Positions 1-12,712 of a DNA stretch of 64,000 nt are shown piece by piece. A program made the translations under genes and the position numbers. Numbering within the stretch: position 1 is the stretch's first letter; the number at the start of each line of letters is the position of its first letter. This stretch comes from Ailanthus altissimus (taxonomy: Eukaryota; Streptophyta; Magnoliopsida; Sapindales; Simaroubaceae): contig OX327697.1 in assembly GCA_946807835.1 (NCBI GenBank), positions 4,355,001 through 4,419,000 on the forward strand, read 5' to 3'. Below the pieces are notes generated by a model that was not told where the DNA came from, did not search any database, and saw only the letters and a program-made list of their open reading frames with translations.

Positions 1-2386
1 GAAATTACGCGTAAGAAGTTAGAGGGATCTGGTTTAGATTTCTAAATTTTTTTTTTTGTTTTGTAAACCTGCAATTCTTCTTGTTCTTTTTCACGTTCAT
101 TTCGCTTGATTTAATTGGCACAAGGCAGCCAGCAGCGGGCACTTATATAATTTACAATGTTTAGTGTTTTTCTTCATTAGCTAAGTTTCTGTCCCGTGGC
201 TCCTCATTGCTCTCAATCATAACCGAAGTTATTCATAATAATGGAAACTTTGGTTCTAAAAGATGTAGGAGTTGTTGATTCTTGAGTTGTTTATTTAAAC
301 TCTTAGCATCATCCCATCAATGTTCTCAACTGTTATTTATTCCAAACCTCAGGATAGATTTAGAAGTTATTAATAGTTCTTCGAAGGATTTCCTGTTAGA
401 CATATAATTACAAATAGGATTGATGTTCGTATAAATATACACTTTAGATCTTATCATGTCAAATTTTTAAGATGAATGTAAAAAAAAATATATTAAAAAA
501 ATTCTTAACAATTCAAATGCAAAAAATTAATAACCTTAGAAGAACGTGTAATATACGCATAAGATATAAATTTTTGTGTAACCTTAGTTACTCTTGATGT
601 ATTGTTTTTTTTTTCTTCAAATTTTTGTGATGTGTATTTTTTTTTAAATAATGAATAAATTAATATCCACATAACATAAATCTGACAGAAAACGTATAAA
701 ACACACCGAGTAGTCTAGATTTTTAAATTTTGTGACAGTTTGAAGAGAGAAAGTGCCATGACTTTATGTTAAAAAAGTAATAAAATGAAAAAAAAATTGA
801 TGTTTTTATATTTTTAAGAAAGATTTTTTAGAAGCATTTCTGTTCAATTATTTGAAGTTCAGCGGCGCAATCAAGTTTTTTCTTTAAATATTACAACAAT
901 TTACTTATATTTATAATAAAAGGGTGTCAAGAAATATAATAATGATATTCGTTGAAGTATAACTTTTAAATTTTAATTCAAGAAAAATCAAAATTTATTC
1001 TATTAAAAATAAAAAAAAATCGACATAATCAATTAACAGAAAAGGAATGCGGCGATTATTTATGAAAACATTGAATAAAGTTGATATTATCAATATATTA
1101 TGGGAGTAAAATGAATTTTATCATTAAAGATAAGCATGTGTGACTCATCATAAGAAATACTCTTAAAGATCAGCATGTGTATCATCATAAAAAAAAAAAA
1201 TACTTTTAGAAAATAGCCTCAGGATAAAAATATTCAAATCATGTGTTTTGTTTGTGTCGGTTGAAAATTTTAAAGGGATTTTATTTTAATTGTGGTTGGT
1301 TTGTTGATTGGCACCAACCATGAACTATAAAGAGAACATCTTGTTAGTCAACTCTCGCTCTCTGATCATCTCACCTCTTAATTAATAATTAGTCTTAAAT
1401 AATCAATAAACTAGTTGTTTGTTCATCTCATCTTAATAATTAATAAGAAAATACGATCGGTCTTGCCATCTGAAATATAAATAGCTACAATGATTGAACA
1501 AAATCATTTTAAATAAAAAGTATTGTCCATGATAATCAGAGCACTTATATATTCTGACTGAATCATATCCCATTTTTCATTTTTTTTTTATTTTTAGAAA
1601 ACTATTGTTGCCTTCCTAAATGAATAAATTTTTTTTTATGAGATAAAGATAATTTAATTTCATGAGTTTGAATAAATGAACAATTTAAAAAAATTTGAAA
1701 ATATTTAATTTTATTCTATTTGTCAGTTTTCTTTTATTTATAATTAAATTGAATGAATTATGATGCTCTTTGATGTCTAAATGACTTACTATTCTCAAAC
1801 TTAAGTATTTAATGAATCTAACTTTAGAACATGAGTTACTTTAGGTGAAAATAAATATTAAAAGGAATAATTAAAATAAGAATATTGTCTATGAATTTCG
1901 ATTAACAATAGAATTCAATGGATTTTTTTTAATAAAAAGAAAAAAATTAGGATGAGAGAGACAGTAAGATAAAAGAAGAAAAAAATGTTATTTTAGTCTC
2001 TAGTTTAATTGATATATATATATAAATATCAATTTAATTTATATATTTTTAATATATATTACATTAATTTTTGTCTTTATAAAATTTTTGTTAAATAATT
2101 ATTTTTTAATTTTATTGTAATAACTTTGATGTAACAAAGAATAGATGTCATGTAGGGCCATGAGTGAGAAATGTTTGTTATTTGTTTTTTCTTTACCCGA
2201 TTGTCATTTTTAACTCTTTTTTGTTTACTTTAAACAATCAGTCAAAAATCTCTCTCCATCATTTTAACAAACACTTGCACAATCATTTACTAAACCATTG
2301 GCTTCATTATCAACAAAACCTTAAATCTATTAGAACTCAATTAAGTTCAGTTTTTTCTCTAAAAAGAACAAGAACCCATTTGTTAT
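1..2386. other. AT-rich intergenic DNA, no gene seen
   Basis: The stretch is AT-rich with many A and T runs and no reading frame that resembles a protein. A short near-duplicate containing 'agcatgtgt' occurs around 1130-1180. The 75-codon open frame at 2164-2391 is low-complexity and crosses a transposon boundary, so I do not regard it as a gene. Confidence 0.6.
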
Positions 2387-4436
2387 TGTAAGGAATCTAT
2401 TGTGTTCAAGTATATATATATATATGGTAGTATATTAATTAAAAAATACGTATTTAATATATATTTTAATGCAATAAAATTTAAAAACATAAAATCAATA
2501 TATTAATTAAATTAATATATAAATAATAAAATTAAAAAATTATCAATACGTGTAATATTTTATACGTTTTATCCTGTAGTCTGCCTGAAAGTATATTTGT
2601 TCTCAATTCTAGTTATCAATTTTAGTGAGCTTAATAATTTAAAATAATAACTCTTTTATTTAACGTAAAATTAATACTTAATTCAAATGACCGGTTCTAA
2701 ACTTACTCTTTCTAACTTACGGATGAAAAGAAAAATGAAATAGAAGCAACGTTTGCTTCTCCAAAAAAAAAAAAAAAAAGAGCATAAACGGAAGAAATAA
2801 CCCTTATTTCTTTTCTTTTTCTTTTCGTTTCTTTTGTTTCAAATTCATTCCCTCACATTTCCGTTTCAAATCATATATATATATATCTCTTAACATTAAA
2901 AAATTAATATTATAATATAATATAAATAAAACATATTTGTTGGCAACTAAAAATAATAAATAAAAAATAATAATATTATATATAATGCATGATAATCATG
3001 GATTATATATATAATATTATTATTAATAAAATATTTTATTAGAGATATTTAATTATTTAATATTTAAATAATTAAAGTGTGAAATGACTATTTTACTCCT
3101 CATAAATAGTTATCAAATATACCTCTTAACGGGTCCTATCAAATTTCACACTTGAGTAAATCAATCGAGGGTTCACAATACGTCATGTGTCACTTTACAA
3201 TTAGTGAATAACAATTATTAATTAATTATTGTATTTAACGCTTAAATACATATATGCACGCATTTTTATGGTTACGTTGGATATTATTGGATTAAATAAT
3301 TTAATCTAGTTACTCTGCCTCAGTGCACAACGAGTACACTTCATATTACGGGACTCCCTAAGTCCACGCCCGATTTGTCAAATAGAACAATTTCATAAGT
3401 TCGTGAGCCATACCCTACGCACACGTCACGAATATACAAATCGACACGTTGAACCATACAAGTTGAGGTTACAACACATACGTATAGTCATTCCATCATA
3501 TATATCTTAAATGTGCGGGGACATAGATTCACACCGTCAAATCCCCATATGCTCATTCATAACCTATCTCCAGAATGGTATCTCAATTGAATAATATGAG
3601 CAAAACTCTTTGCCATATTATTTAACCCATGGAAACACCTTTCCAGGTTAACTGCTTACGGCCATAAGACTTTTCTGAGATACTATCTTGGAGCATCTAG
3701 ATATATTACTCTCTATGAGAGCTGATGTATCTCATATCTGCACGTACTAGACTCCATGAGCATCCGACCATACCCAGCGACACCCAACGGTCAGACCATA
3801 AAAGATATCTGATATGCGTAGAACCAAAGTATGGTGGATCATTCACAAGCCCACCATAGTGCTCAGGTCAGAGGACTACGTATACTACTCAACTCAAGAG
3901 GACCTTCCATTGACGGCAACATAGGATGTCTATTAGGGTCCTCATGAGTCTGTTAAGTACTCAGTTCTAACTGAATACCTGTATGCCTATACAATCTCTA
4001 AGATCCTAGTAAGTTAGGAACAACCAACTGTACCCTACAGATATAGACATACACTGATTTATATAAATTGATAGGGTCTACTAACAGACCTGTGTTAGTA
4101 GAAATAGATCAAGAACTATTTATTTAAGAACATGCTTGCATAATGACATATCCTAGCAATCTATTGCAACTCTTGCAACTATGTCATTATAAGCATATTC
4201 TGAGGTCTTTATCACGTTACAGACAATGTTCCAACTTTTAGAATATTTGCTAACTCTTAACACCGGTCTAAACTTCTTTAGACCGTATTCGAACTCCTTC
4301 AGATAAAACAAAGTTTGTAGCGTAACAAGTATTAAACTATATAATTAAAAGATAATTAGCGATATAACAAAATATACTCTATATAGATATCAAATATTCA
4401 TACAAAATTGGGATGACACGTATGCACAACCTAACA
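2387..4436 (-). mobile_element. Solo LTR, copia 2-kb family
   Basis: The element starts TGTAAGG and ends CCTAACA, and is flanked by identical 5-bp duplications GTTAT (2382-2386 and 4437-4441). It is 2,050 bp long. It shares its body with the LTRs at 23632-25694 and 49576-55426, including a conserved block around 3310-3360 (containing 'cacaacgagtacactt') and the near-terminal 'ggatgacacgta'. Orientation is assigned from the copy at 60460, where a primer-binding site follows the LTR; by that standard this copy is on the minus strand. There is no adjoining gag or pol, so it is a solo LTR. A long AT-rich inverted repeat lies near 2967-3024. Confidence 0.9.
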
Positions 4437-4441
4437 GTTAT

Positions 4442-6062
4442 CCCCTATCAAATGCTTATTTTTCAACTCTACAAGCTCTGATTCTTCCCAAAAGCTATTT
4501 CTAGAACCCTTCAAAAATCTCAACCGTTTCCTTTTGGGTCTATTTTCAACTTCTATTTAACCACAACCCTTGTTATAGGGATTGAAAATTCTAATCTTAC
4601 GTTCATCATCATTGTACCCATTGGTCTGGATTAGAGTACTATCAAGTATTACATCATTTGTAATGTTGAAGTGAGAGTTATCAACATTGGTAATAGAAGT
4701 TGTTGACTGAAAAAAATAACTTTATCGATCTAACGAGTTTTGAATTTGTTTGAGGTAGAAATTAGTATATTGAGATTTGCTTTATTGGGCCTCGAAAGCT
4801 AGGTTTCGTCTTTCTTCTTCTTTGAGAATTCGGTCGAACACCTGCAAAATACTGAAAACTGTCGCTAAAACCTCATCGATGTGGGTTTCGGTGAAGACTT
4901 TCCGATGTTTAAGTCCAAAATGCTATAGGGTGAGAAAAATGTTCAGCAAGAATTTAAAGCAGCTGTTGTGAAAGAAAAAATGTCTGTGTTCTCCATATTG
5001 CATTTACCTCATATGTTTATAGCATCGGTCTTATAAGAATATTCATGTTACATTTTTTGTGCTGATCTTCGCCGGTGTAATGGTTGAATTAGGTAGGTCT
5101 TACTAATTTTAGATTCTAGTTTTGGATTATCCTGATATTTTGGCATGATTTGTGGGATTATTTCCTAAGAACCTTACAGTTCTTTTCTATTTACACTTCT
5201 ATTTTCTTTATAACATTAGTTTCCTCTTTATGATTATTTCCGTAATAAAACCGATTGCTCATAAGTCGATTTGGTAATCATCTAGTATCCTTTCTACTAT
5301 AAAAGTGGTTCAATATTTCCTAACGATCCAATATTTTCTATGGTATTTATACCGAGCTAGTTTTCCTTTGTTTACCTTAGTCGTGGTATTCTTAATCCTA
5401 GACAAGATTATTTATGGCTGATGTGCAAGTATTTTATACTAGACCAGGTTTAAGTGGCTGAGCCAATTTCTCTCGAGTGACCTTCTTTTTAGGCTTGTTG
5501 TTAGTATTTTTTGATGGCATATGTCGTTCTAAACCTGAGATTCAACGATAAGTTCATATAGAAATTTCTTAAAAGGGCCATTCATCTTAGCTTCAATGAC
5601 AATTTGCAAAGGGGCACATAGTGAAAAGTTACTTCTAATTGTTGTTTAAAGAATAATTTTAAAATAGAGTTGGAGGTTTGTTAAAAAGTGATTTTTTTTA
5701 TATAAAAACCCACTGTGAAATAGGCTTTGAGTAATTTTTTAATATTTTTAGACAAGAAGTTAAAATTATTTATTGGTAAAATCTCTTCTTATCAATGTAA
5801 GTGTTATAAGGATAAGGGATGTTTTAAAAAATAAAAATTAAATTAATATATATCAATTAAAATAAAAACTAAAATGATATTTTTTTTATAAAAATAATAA
5901 TTTTTCATAAAAAATAAGGGACTGGAAGTGGTGCTAAAAAAGAAGAAAGTGATTTACAACCAGATTGAAACTACTTACTAGAAATAATATATTTTTGTAA
6001 TTAAATATTTTTTCTTAATATCAAACTTGTAAATAATAACTTTTAAATTAATACTCTCGCAA
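4442..6062. other. Intergenic, possible gene fragment near 4.8 kb
   Basis: Most of this stretch shows nothing recognisable. Around 4780-4990 the base composition is less AT-biased. One frame reads 64 codons (4777-4971), and another carries GEDFPMFKSKML, a stop, then VQQEFKAAVVKEK. I recognise neither as a known family. It could be a decayed exon or a gene piece carried by a transposon; it is equally compatible with chance. No splice-site structure was evident. Confidence 0.3.
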
Positions 6063-6075
6063 CATTGCTCTTTTT

Positions 6076-6198
6076 CTATTTTTTTCTAAATGTATACTAT
6101 ATTATTACAACATAAAAGAGGGGAAACTCGAACCCTAACCTCTGATCAGTGGGTGCACCTACAAAGGAGTTTAGCCACTTTGGCTAAGCCCCATGTGC
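6076..6198 (-). mobile_element. tRNA-derived SINE
   Basis: On the minus strand the element begins with an A-box-like GGCTTAGCCAAAGTGGCTAA, then has a B-box-like GGTTCGAG and ends in an A-rich tail. It is flanked by a 13-bp direct repeat CATTGCTCTTTTT at 6063-6075 and 6199-6211, the kind of duplication left by target-primed reverse transcription. At 123 bp it matches a short plant SINE. The 5' head resembles that of the SINE at 32119-32257. Confidence 0.85.
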
Positions 6199-6204
6199 CA
6201 TTGC

Positions 6205-6276
6205 TCTTTTTTTATTAAATTGTTGATATGTGTGTAACACCTTTTTTTTATTAAATTGTTGATATGTGTGTAACAC
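6205..6276. repeat. 36-bp tandem duplication
   Basis: A 36-bp unit built on 'attaaattgttgatatgtg' is present twice in tandem (6205-6240 and 6241-6276). It begins inside the right target-site duplication of the adjacent SINE, so the SINE probably landed beside or within an existing duplication. Confidence 0.8.
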
Positions 6277-7399
6277 TTTCTTATTATTTGATTAAAAAAC
6301 ACAAATGACAATAATTCAAACTTTTTAATAAACGACAAAACATAAATATTAAAAATTCCAAAATACCCTATTCGGTGATTGTTGATAAAATGTATCATTT
6401 ACTGATTAAAAATTCCAAAAAATAATTTCTCAATCATCATCGCTACAATCGAATATTTTCTTGATTTAGGATTACAGTACTAATCATTTACTCAACTTTA
6501 ATAATATTGAATCGGGTAAAATACTAAACTGTTGTTTGATGAAATTTAATGTAATAAAAAGAGAAAATGTCAATTTCATCATTGATTTAATTGATATATA
6601 AACTTAATTTTCATTTTTTTTATAAATACTTAGTCTTTTTACGAATATTTTGACTATTTTTTATTATTATTTTTATTTTTAAATTATAACCATTTTCGTC
6701 CTTATAAGAATTAATTAAGTATTTGTTAAAAAAAAAATATTATTTTGATATATTTATCACAAAATTAGTATTTTTCATAATAAAAAAAATTTAATTATAG
6801 TTCGGAGACTTTCTCGAAAGTATTTTTTAATTCATTCACCTTTCAAATATAGTTTTGTTATATTTAAGTTTATACACCTTTGAAATATAATTCCAAGATA
6901 TTGAATTTCTTAAACATATAAGGGGTAATTAAGACATATTTAATAAAAAAAAGGAAGTTGCTTTTAACTAATTAGACCCCTATAATTATTTTTTAATTTA
7001 TATATAGTTTTATATTTTACGAAGTTACCAAGGACATAAAATCATATTACTAGTTGCTCCTCCTTTCACTTCTACACTACCATTATTACAACCATCAACA
7101 ACTAGTCAATGAAATAGATTTCAAAGTTTAACCTTTTTTTTTGTTTGTTGTTTCAATTTTTCTTTTTGAAATGAATTATTATGAATTCTCTAAATTATTG
7201 CATTTGTACTTGGGAGAGAATAATAAAGAGATTAAGAGAAAATTTAAAAAAAATCTTTATTTTAAATTGATTAAGAAATTAGATTCTATGAAAGATTCAA
7301 GAGCTTTTTACGTCTTTCATATGCAACCATAATCCTCCTTTACACAATTGGTATATATTAATCTTAATATTATAATAATATAAATCAGTACAATATTAA
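6277..7399. other. AT-rich intergenic DNA, no gene seen
   Basis: No protein, RNA or transposon signature was recognised. The open frame at 7141-7332 is short and Lys/Phe/Leu-rich, as expected by chance in AT-rich DNA. Confidence 0.55.
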
Positions 7400-7945
7400 T
7401 CTTTCATAATCAAGGAAAATAAATAACTTTTACAATTGAAAAAAAATAAACAAACTATTCCAAACAATTGATTATGAAAAATAAACAACTCTTTTAAATA
7501 ATTAGAGGGACTTCGGTCTGACTTAAAGACATTAATACTTTATAAAGAAAAATAAACGACCTCTATAATTAGAGAAAAATAAATAATTGAGAGAGAGTCA
7601 GGTTGAAGGGACTTTAGCCTAACTCAAACTCAACACTTTATGGAGAGAAATAAACAACCTCATCAAACAGAAGAAAATAAACAACTGGAGGGAGTCGAGC
7701 TGGAGAGACGACTCGAACTCGGCAACTGGAGAAAAATAAATAATTCTTCATAATTAAAAAAAAATAATAATCCTTCTAAATAATTAGAGGGAGTCAAGTC
7801 AAAGGGATTTCCACCGACTTAAACCTAATATTTTTTAGAAGAAAATAAATAACTTTCATAATTGAAGAAAAATAAACAATCCTCTCAAATAACTGAAAAA
7901 ATATTAATTTAACTTGAACTCAACACTTCAATAATTGAAGTGTTA
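7400..7945. repeat. Degenerate interspersed short-motif repeat
   Basis: The motif 'aaaataaa(c/t)aa' recurs roughly every 30-60 bp, often followed by 'cctc..aataattaga' and then 'gggagtc' or 'gggactt'. At least eight copies can be seen. They are diverged and the period is irregular, so this looks like an old tandem array rather than a clean satellite. No protein is encoded. Confidence 0.55.
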
Positions 7946-9184
7946 GCACCAAGCACTAAATAATCATAGAGATAGTTGGTTGACAATCACCCATGTTTAA
8001 TTTAAATAAACTTAGAATATAGAAAAAATCCTAATCCCATATGTAAACTCTATATTGCCTTAATTGTCGGACCTTTATGCCATCGGCTAATTCCTTTATC
8101 ACTGTGACATCTCAAAATAGAACTTGGGTGGTATTAAAATGAAGATCCAATTAATTCTTGTCGTTGTTTATGGAAAGCAACCGAGTTTGGTGAGAAAAAA
8201 AGAAAGATAATATATTTGATTTCATTGAAAGGATAATTTTTGGTATCTAAATGGAGTTTAATTTTTTTTTAGTCATATAAATTTAAAAATGGGGTTTGAT
8301 GAGAGTGAGATAAGGTGGGGTTATATAGATCTATTCCTTTTTTTTTTTAAATAAAGAAAAAACTCCGAGTCTCTTATATAATAGACTTTTTCATAACCAA
8401 TGTTAGTTATTAGTATTTATGTTTAATGTGAGGAAAAATACTAATTTTATCTTTAATTTAATTTTTTTTTTTTTTTATAAATACTCAATTAATCTCTGTA
8501 GAAATGAAAATGATCATTATTTAAGAATGAAGATGGTAGTAAACAAATAGCCAAAAAGTTCCTAAAAAGGCTAACTAAGTGTTTATAAAAAACAAATAAT
8601 AATTTGGCATATATCAATTAAATTAAGAATGAAATTGACATTTTCTTCTATGTGATAACCATAGATTATAGCAAAAGCCCATGAGTACACATGTTAAGAT
8701 TTTCAAATTTGACCTATTCTTGAGCTGAAATTTGAATTATTCATAAAAAGGAAGAAAAATATCATTACTTCTCCAAGGTTTATATATATATATATATCAT
8801 TTTTTTTTTAAAAATTGCTTATTATCTCTTTTTGGAATTATTAGAAAAAAAATTGATACTAAAACAGAAATGATAAATTACCCTTTAAAGGAGAGCAGAG
8901 GAAAGTTTTAAAAACATTCAAGAAAAAATATATATACAACAAAATTTAGTAGAATAATAATGATTTTCTTCTTAAAAGGGCTTAATGTTTAGAGAAATCT
9001 TTAAATGGTATTTTTACCTTGTTGAAAGAAATTTTATTTTAAATTTTTTTGTGGGTTTGATAGTAGTAATGTAAAGTTGGGAAATTTTAACTGAGGTGGT
9101 AAATAAAATGTTACAATAAAAAAGAAAATGTATCTAATGATGACCAAATCCCCCGAGTGTCGAACCCAAAAGAAATCCTTCGGT
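7946..9184. other. Intergenic DNA upstream of tRNA-Arg
   Basis: AT-rich with poly-T runs and a short TA microsatellite near 8783-8800. No gene or transposon signature was recognised. Confidence 0.55.
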
Positions 9185-9258
9185 CGACCACAGTGGGAGT
9201 CGAACCCACGACCTTTTGATCCGAAGTCAAACGCGCTAATCCACTGCGCTATGCGGTC
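9185..9258 (-). tRNA. tRNA-Arg (anticodon TCG)
   Basis: The minus strand folds as a complete 74-nt cloverleaf. The 7-bp acceptor stem is GACCGCA with TGTGGTC (one G-U pair) and is followed by discriminator G. The D arm is GCGC/GCGC. The anticodon stem TTTGA/TCAAA holds the loop CTTCGGA, giving anticodon TCG, which decodes CGA arginine codons. The T arm is GTGGG/CCCAC with the loop TTCGACT. The A box (TAGCGCAGTGG) and B box (GGTTCGACTCC) are intact internal RNA polymerase III promoter elements. There is no intron. The 3' CCA is not encoded, as is normal for nuclear tRNA genes. A T run expected for termination lies further 3' on the minus strand but is not strong. Confidence 0.97.
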
Positions 9259-10436
9259 ACATCTGTGTAAAATTTTCTTATAAAACTTATTTATATAATA
9301 TTAGCATATTGTAGTTATTCCAATCTTAATAGTTCGAATATTTAAAAATTTGTGGGCTTACCTTAATTTAAATTGATTTAAGATTGTGACTTAAATTTTT
9401 ATATGTTGATTTCATGCAAAGTCAAAAATAGTATTTATTGTTACCAACTTTTATGCAAATAAATTATAAGAAATCAATAAATGAAAATCTAAATCATAAT
9501 TTTAAGGCAAAAATTTTAGTTAAAAGAACTCACCCTTTTAAAATTCGTCCTTTTAATTCACTTTTGAGATATTTCGAGGAACTTCCATAAAATCTAATGT
9601 TGGTGTTTTTGCAGATTCATTTTGTAGGGCTCTTAAAACTAATATTTCCTTTTTGGCTCCCCAGATCTTCATTATAAAAAAAAAAAAAATTGGTGAGAAA
9701 GAGCAATTTGCTACTTAATATATTCCGTAGTGAAGGTGACTATTTGCTAACATATTTTCCATTTTTCTGTGAGATGAAAGAGATGGAGATAGACAAGATT
9801 TTATCAGTAACATTCTTAAATATATTTTCACAATCCCATCTCCCTCTTTAAACTTACTGTATCGCAAATGTCTTTAAAATATATATAGTAACAAAAAATG
9901 GGCAATGCCCTTCGAGTGAAGTTGCTTAGCATCATTTATGTTTGTGGAAACCAAACTCAGTTAGCCCAATAAAAAAATATCACTCGTTCTAAATTTGAGT
10001 GCATATGATCGTCGTCCACACATGCAGCATATGAAGAGCAACGGTCTGTATTCAACATCCCTGCTGTTTGGGCAATGAACAACCAACACCAAGATTAATT
10101 CTTTGATGGGGGAATTTCGATAAACATGTTTGTTACTTGGCTAAATCACGTTACTTGCTTGCATGAAGCCAGACGGGTAGCTCTGACTTCTCCTAGATTC
10201 AGGCCTGCTGGAAGCTGCTACGCAAGCTTAAGCTACCAACGAAGGTAATTTTTTCTTTTTTGTGGAAGGCATCACGCGACTAGTTACCAACCTTGGCGAA
10301 CTTGAAAAGGTACCACATCCCAACCGTGGAAGCTTGATCAATATGTGGTGCTGGGGCCGAGAACACTATGCACGCCTTGTGCTATGCCAAGTCCAAAAGT
10401 TTGTAAAGAATCATGTTGTTTCATGGACACTATTTT
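9259..10436. other. Intergenic, partly higher-GC, unassigned
   Basis: From about 9950 to 10430 composition is less AT-rich than around it, and a 90-codon frame opens at 10262 but runs into the poly-T of a SINE. I recognise no family in it. A short segment near 9990-10025 ('gagtgcatatgatcg..gtccacacat') recurs diverged at 11382-11412, suggesting an old repeat. Confidence 0.4.
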
Positions 10437-10640
10437 TTTTTTTTTTTTTGAAACGGAACATTGCGGTAAACTCCGAGGAGACTAGCCCAACAACCCACCG
10501 CCAGGGCCCTCTACTTCAATACGGGCTCATTTAAGGCGCCACAACAATCAATCAAGTTCGTGAAAGAGAAAGGACTCAAACCTAAGTTCTACACAAGATC
10601 CTTGTTTGACTTCCCATTGCTTTGCCATTTAAGTTGCCCG
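10437..10640 (-). mobile_element. SINE with poly-A tail
   Basis: On the minus strand a B-box-like GGTTTGAGTCC follows a weak A-box region and the element ends in an A run of about 18 nt (the T run at 10432-10449). An imperfect 13-bp direct repeat, TGGACACTATTTT at 10424-10436 and TGGAGAATATTTT at 10641-10653, flanks it. The body differs from the SINEs at 6076 and 32119, so it is a second SINE family. Confidence 0.75.
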
Positions 10641-10653
10641 TGGAGAATATTTT

Positions 10654-12656
10654 ATGAACAATATTGCATCAAATAAAAGCATTACATGCAATATAAGCAG
10701 ACTAAATTGATCTAGTTTAAGAAACAATGGCTGCTCAAAATCTTGCAATGCTAGGTCAATTTAAAATTACAAATAAAGATTAAAGATAAAGAAAAAAAAA
10801 TCATATATTATTTTTTTATCTATCTAAATAAATACAAAAATTCAATAAACACGTAAAAATATAATCTTTGTCTTGATAAAAATAGCTATAAATCATCTGA
10901 GATCTGAAAGTTATCATATAGCAGTTAAAAGAAAATGCTAAAAGAAAAAAATTGAGAAAGAGGTAGAGGCATAGGTATCAAAGATGAAAAGGTAAGAGAA
11001 ATGAAATTAAAATAATCTTGAATATGTAAAACAGAAAGAGAGAAACAAAAGGTGTGGTGGGATGGGGCTGTGTGAGTGGAGAATGCAGACAAAATTATTG
11101 AAATGGAAATGATGAGTTACATTTTGAAATGGAAAAGTTAAAAAGAAAAAAAGTATTAAGATAAAAAAGTTAACAATAAGATATACAATAACATTTAATT
11201 ATTGAGTTTAAAAATATATTACACACGATTAATAAATAAATAACATAAATTTAATTCTTATTAAATTTATAAATTTATTTTTATTCATATTTACTTTAAA
11301 ATAAATTAAATTACATTTTATTACATCTAATATATACATGTTAATTTTTAATAAAAAAATAAATTTATTTTAAAATCGAGATTTGAGTGTATATGATCGA
11401 GGTCCACACATCTAACAAATAATAATTAGGTCCACAGTACATAAACTACTAGTTGGATCGATGACATGGAGGATCAAGCGATCAAGAACGACCAGCTCTT
11501 ATCGGACGTTATAAGAAGAATTTGGAGAGGAGCACATTTTCCCTCCAAATTCTTCTTATTAAAGAAGAAGTTTTTCTTATTTTGATTCATTTAAAGTTCA
11601 TTTAGAAATTCAATCCAAAAAACAAAGTCAAAAACTCACTCAAAAACTCAAAACCACATTTCAAATTTTCCAAACACAATTGACATATTTTTTCATTAAC
11701 ATTTCTTCAAGTCATCTTTTATAACTCAATCAATCTTTGATTTAGGCATTAAAGTGTGTTCTGCTAGTGTAAGGAGTCTTGTTTATAGTTCGAGACAAGT
11801 TGTATATGAAGAACGGAAGGTCGTTTCAAAGAATTTATTCTTGAATTTAACTCTTAATAACTTTAATATTAAAAATATTAATAATAATTTTACCATTCAT
11901 TAAAATTTTATGAATATATTAATAATATATATAATTTAATAGATTACACAGCTCATTATATAATAAATAATATTATCACATATTAATATTTAATAAATTT
12001 AAAATAAAAAAATAACTTAATAAATTATATAACTTAATGAATTTCTGAATATATGATAAGATTTTGTATCAGATTGTAAATTGTACAAAAATTATTAAAT
12101 AATAATATATATTAATATTATTCACAATACGGTGAACTAAATAATCCCATAAATTATATATATATTTTTTAACTTTTTAAAATCAAGCATCACTCTTTGA
12201 AAATTTTTTGCATTGCCTCATTTGTCTTCTTAGTTTCCGTTACTTTAATTGCAACTATGCAGATGAAGTTAATCAGTAAATGTGAAGAATTTCAAATGTC
12301 CAAATTTTTTTCTTTTAAAAAGTAAACGTAGTTTGATTCATCTAAAGAACACTGGTACAGCATCAACAAATCATATATCTGCTACAAACTCCAGAGTACG
12401 TTACAACAACATATCACAAGATCAATTTTCATGGGTTACGGGTTCCAAGCAAATTAGAGCTGCATCTCAACACTCTTTAAGTTATGTATATAATACAATA
12501 TTCATCTTCAATTATATTCATCTATGCAGCGTACGTGGGCTAGAAAAACTCAAGTGTTGGGAATGGATTCAATTTCTTAAATTGGAATATAAATTGAAAA
12601 ATATTCAAAATTTATAAACCAATCAATAAAGAATCACAAGCATAATATATCCAGAT
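10654..12656. other. AT-rich intergenic DNA, no gene seen
   Basis: Mostly AT-rich filler, except for the hairpin at 11511-11559 listed separately. The 111-codon frame at 12282-12617 has no recognisable domain, and nothing around it suggests a gene. Confidence 0.5.
11511..11559. repeat. Perfect 17-bp inverted repeat
   Basis: The arms ATAAGAAGAATTTGGAG (11511-11527) and its exact reverse complement (11543-11559) enclose a 15-nt loop. It may be a decayed foldback element or a hairpin of recent origin. I see no target-site duplication. Confidence 0.85.
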
Positions 12657-12712
12657 GAACACTCGACCTTAAGATCTTCAGTCTGAAGCTCTCCCAACTG
12701 AGCTATCCCCGC
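12657..12712 (-). pseudogene. Truncated tRNA-Phe (GAA)
   Basis: The minus strand starts GCGGGGATAGCTCAGTTGG and continues through an anticodon arm with loop CTGAAGA (anticodon GAA). It breaks off in the T loop after GTGTTC. The 3' half of the T arm and the acceptor strand that should pair with GCGGGG are missing, so no mature tRNA can form. The nuclear-type 5' end points to a nuclear tRNA-Phe rather than an organelle copy. Confidence 0.85.

Noticed and set aside
2164..2391. 75-codon open frame
   Set aside because: Low-complexity sequence that runs into the end of the solo LTR at 2387; no domain.
12282..12617. 111-codon open frame on the plus strand
   Set aside because: No recognisable domain and no gene-like context; AT-rich DNA produces such frames by chance.
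12657..12712. tRNA-Phe fragment considered as a chloroplast insertion
   Set aside because: The 5' end GCGGGG and the anticodon-stem sequence fit nuclear tRNA-Phe better than the chloroplast gene.
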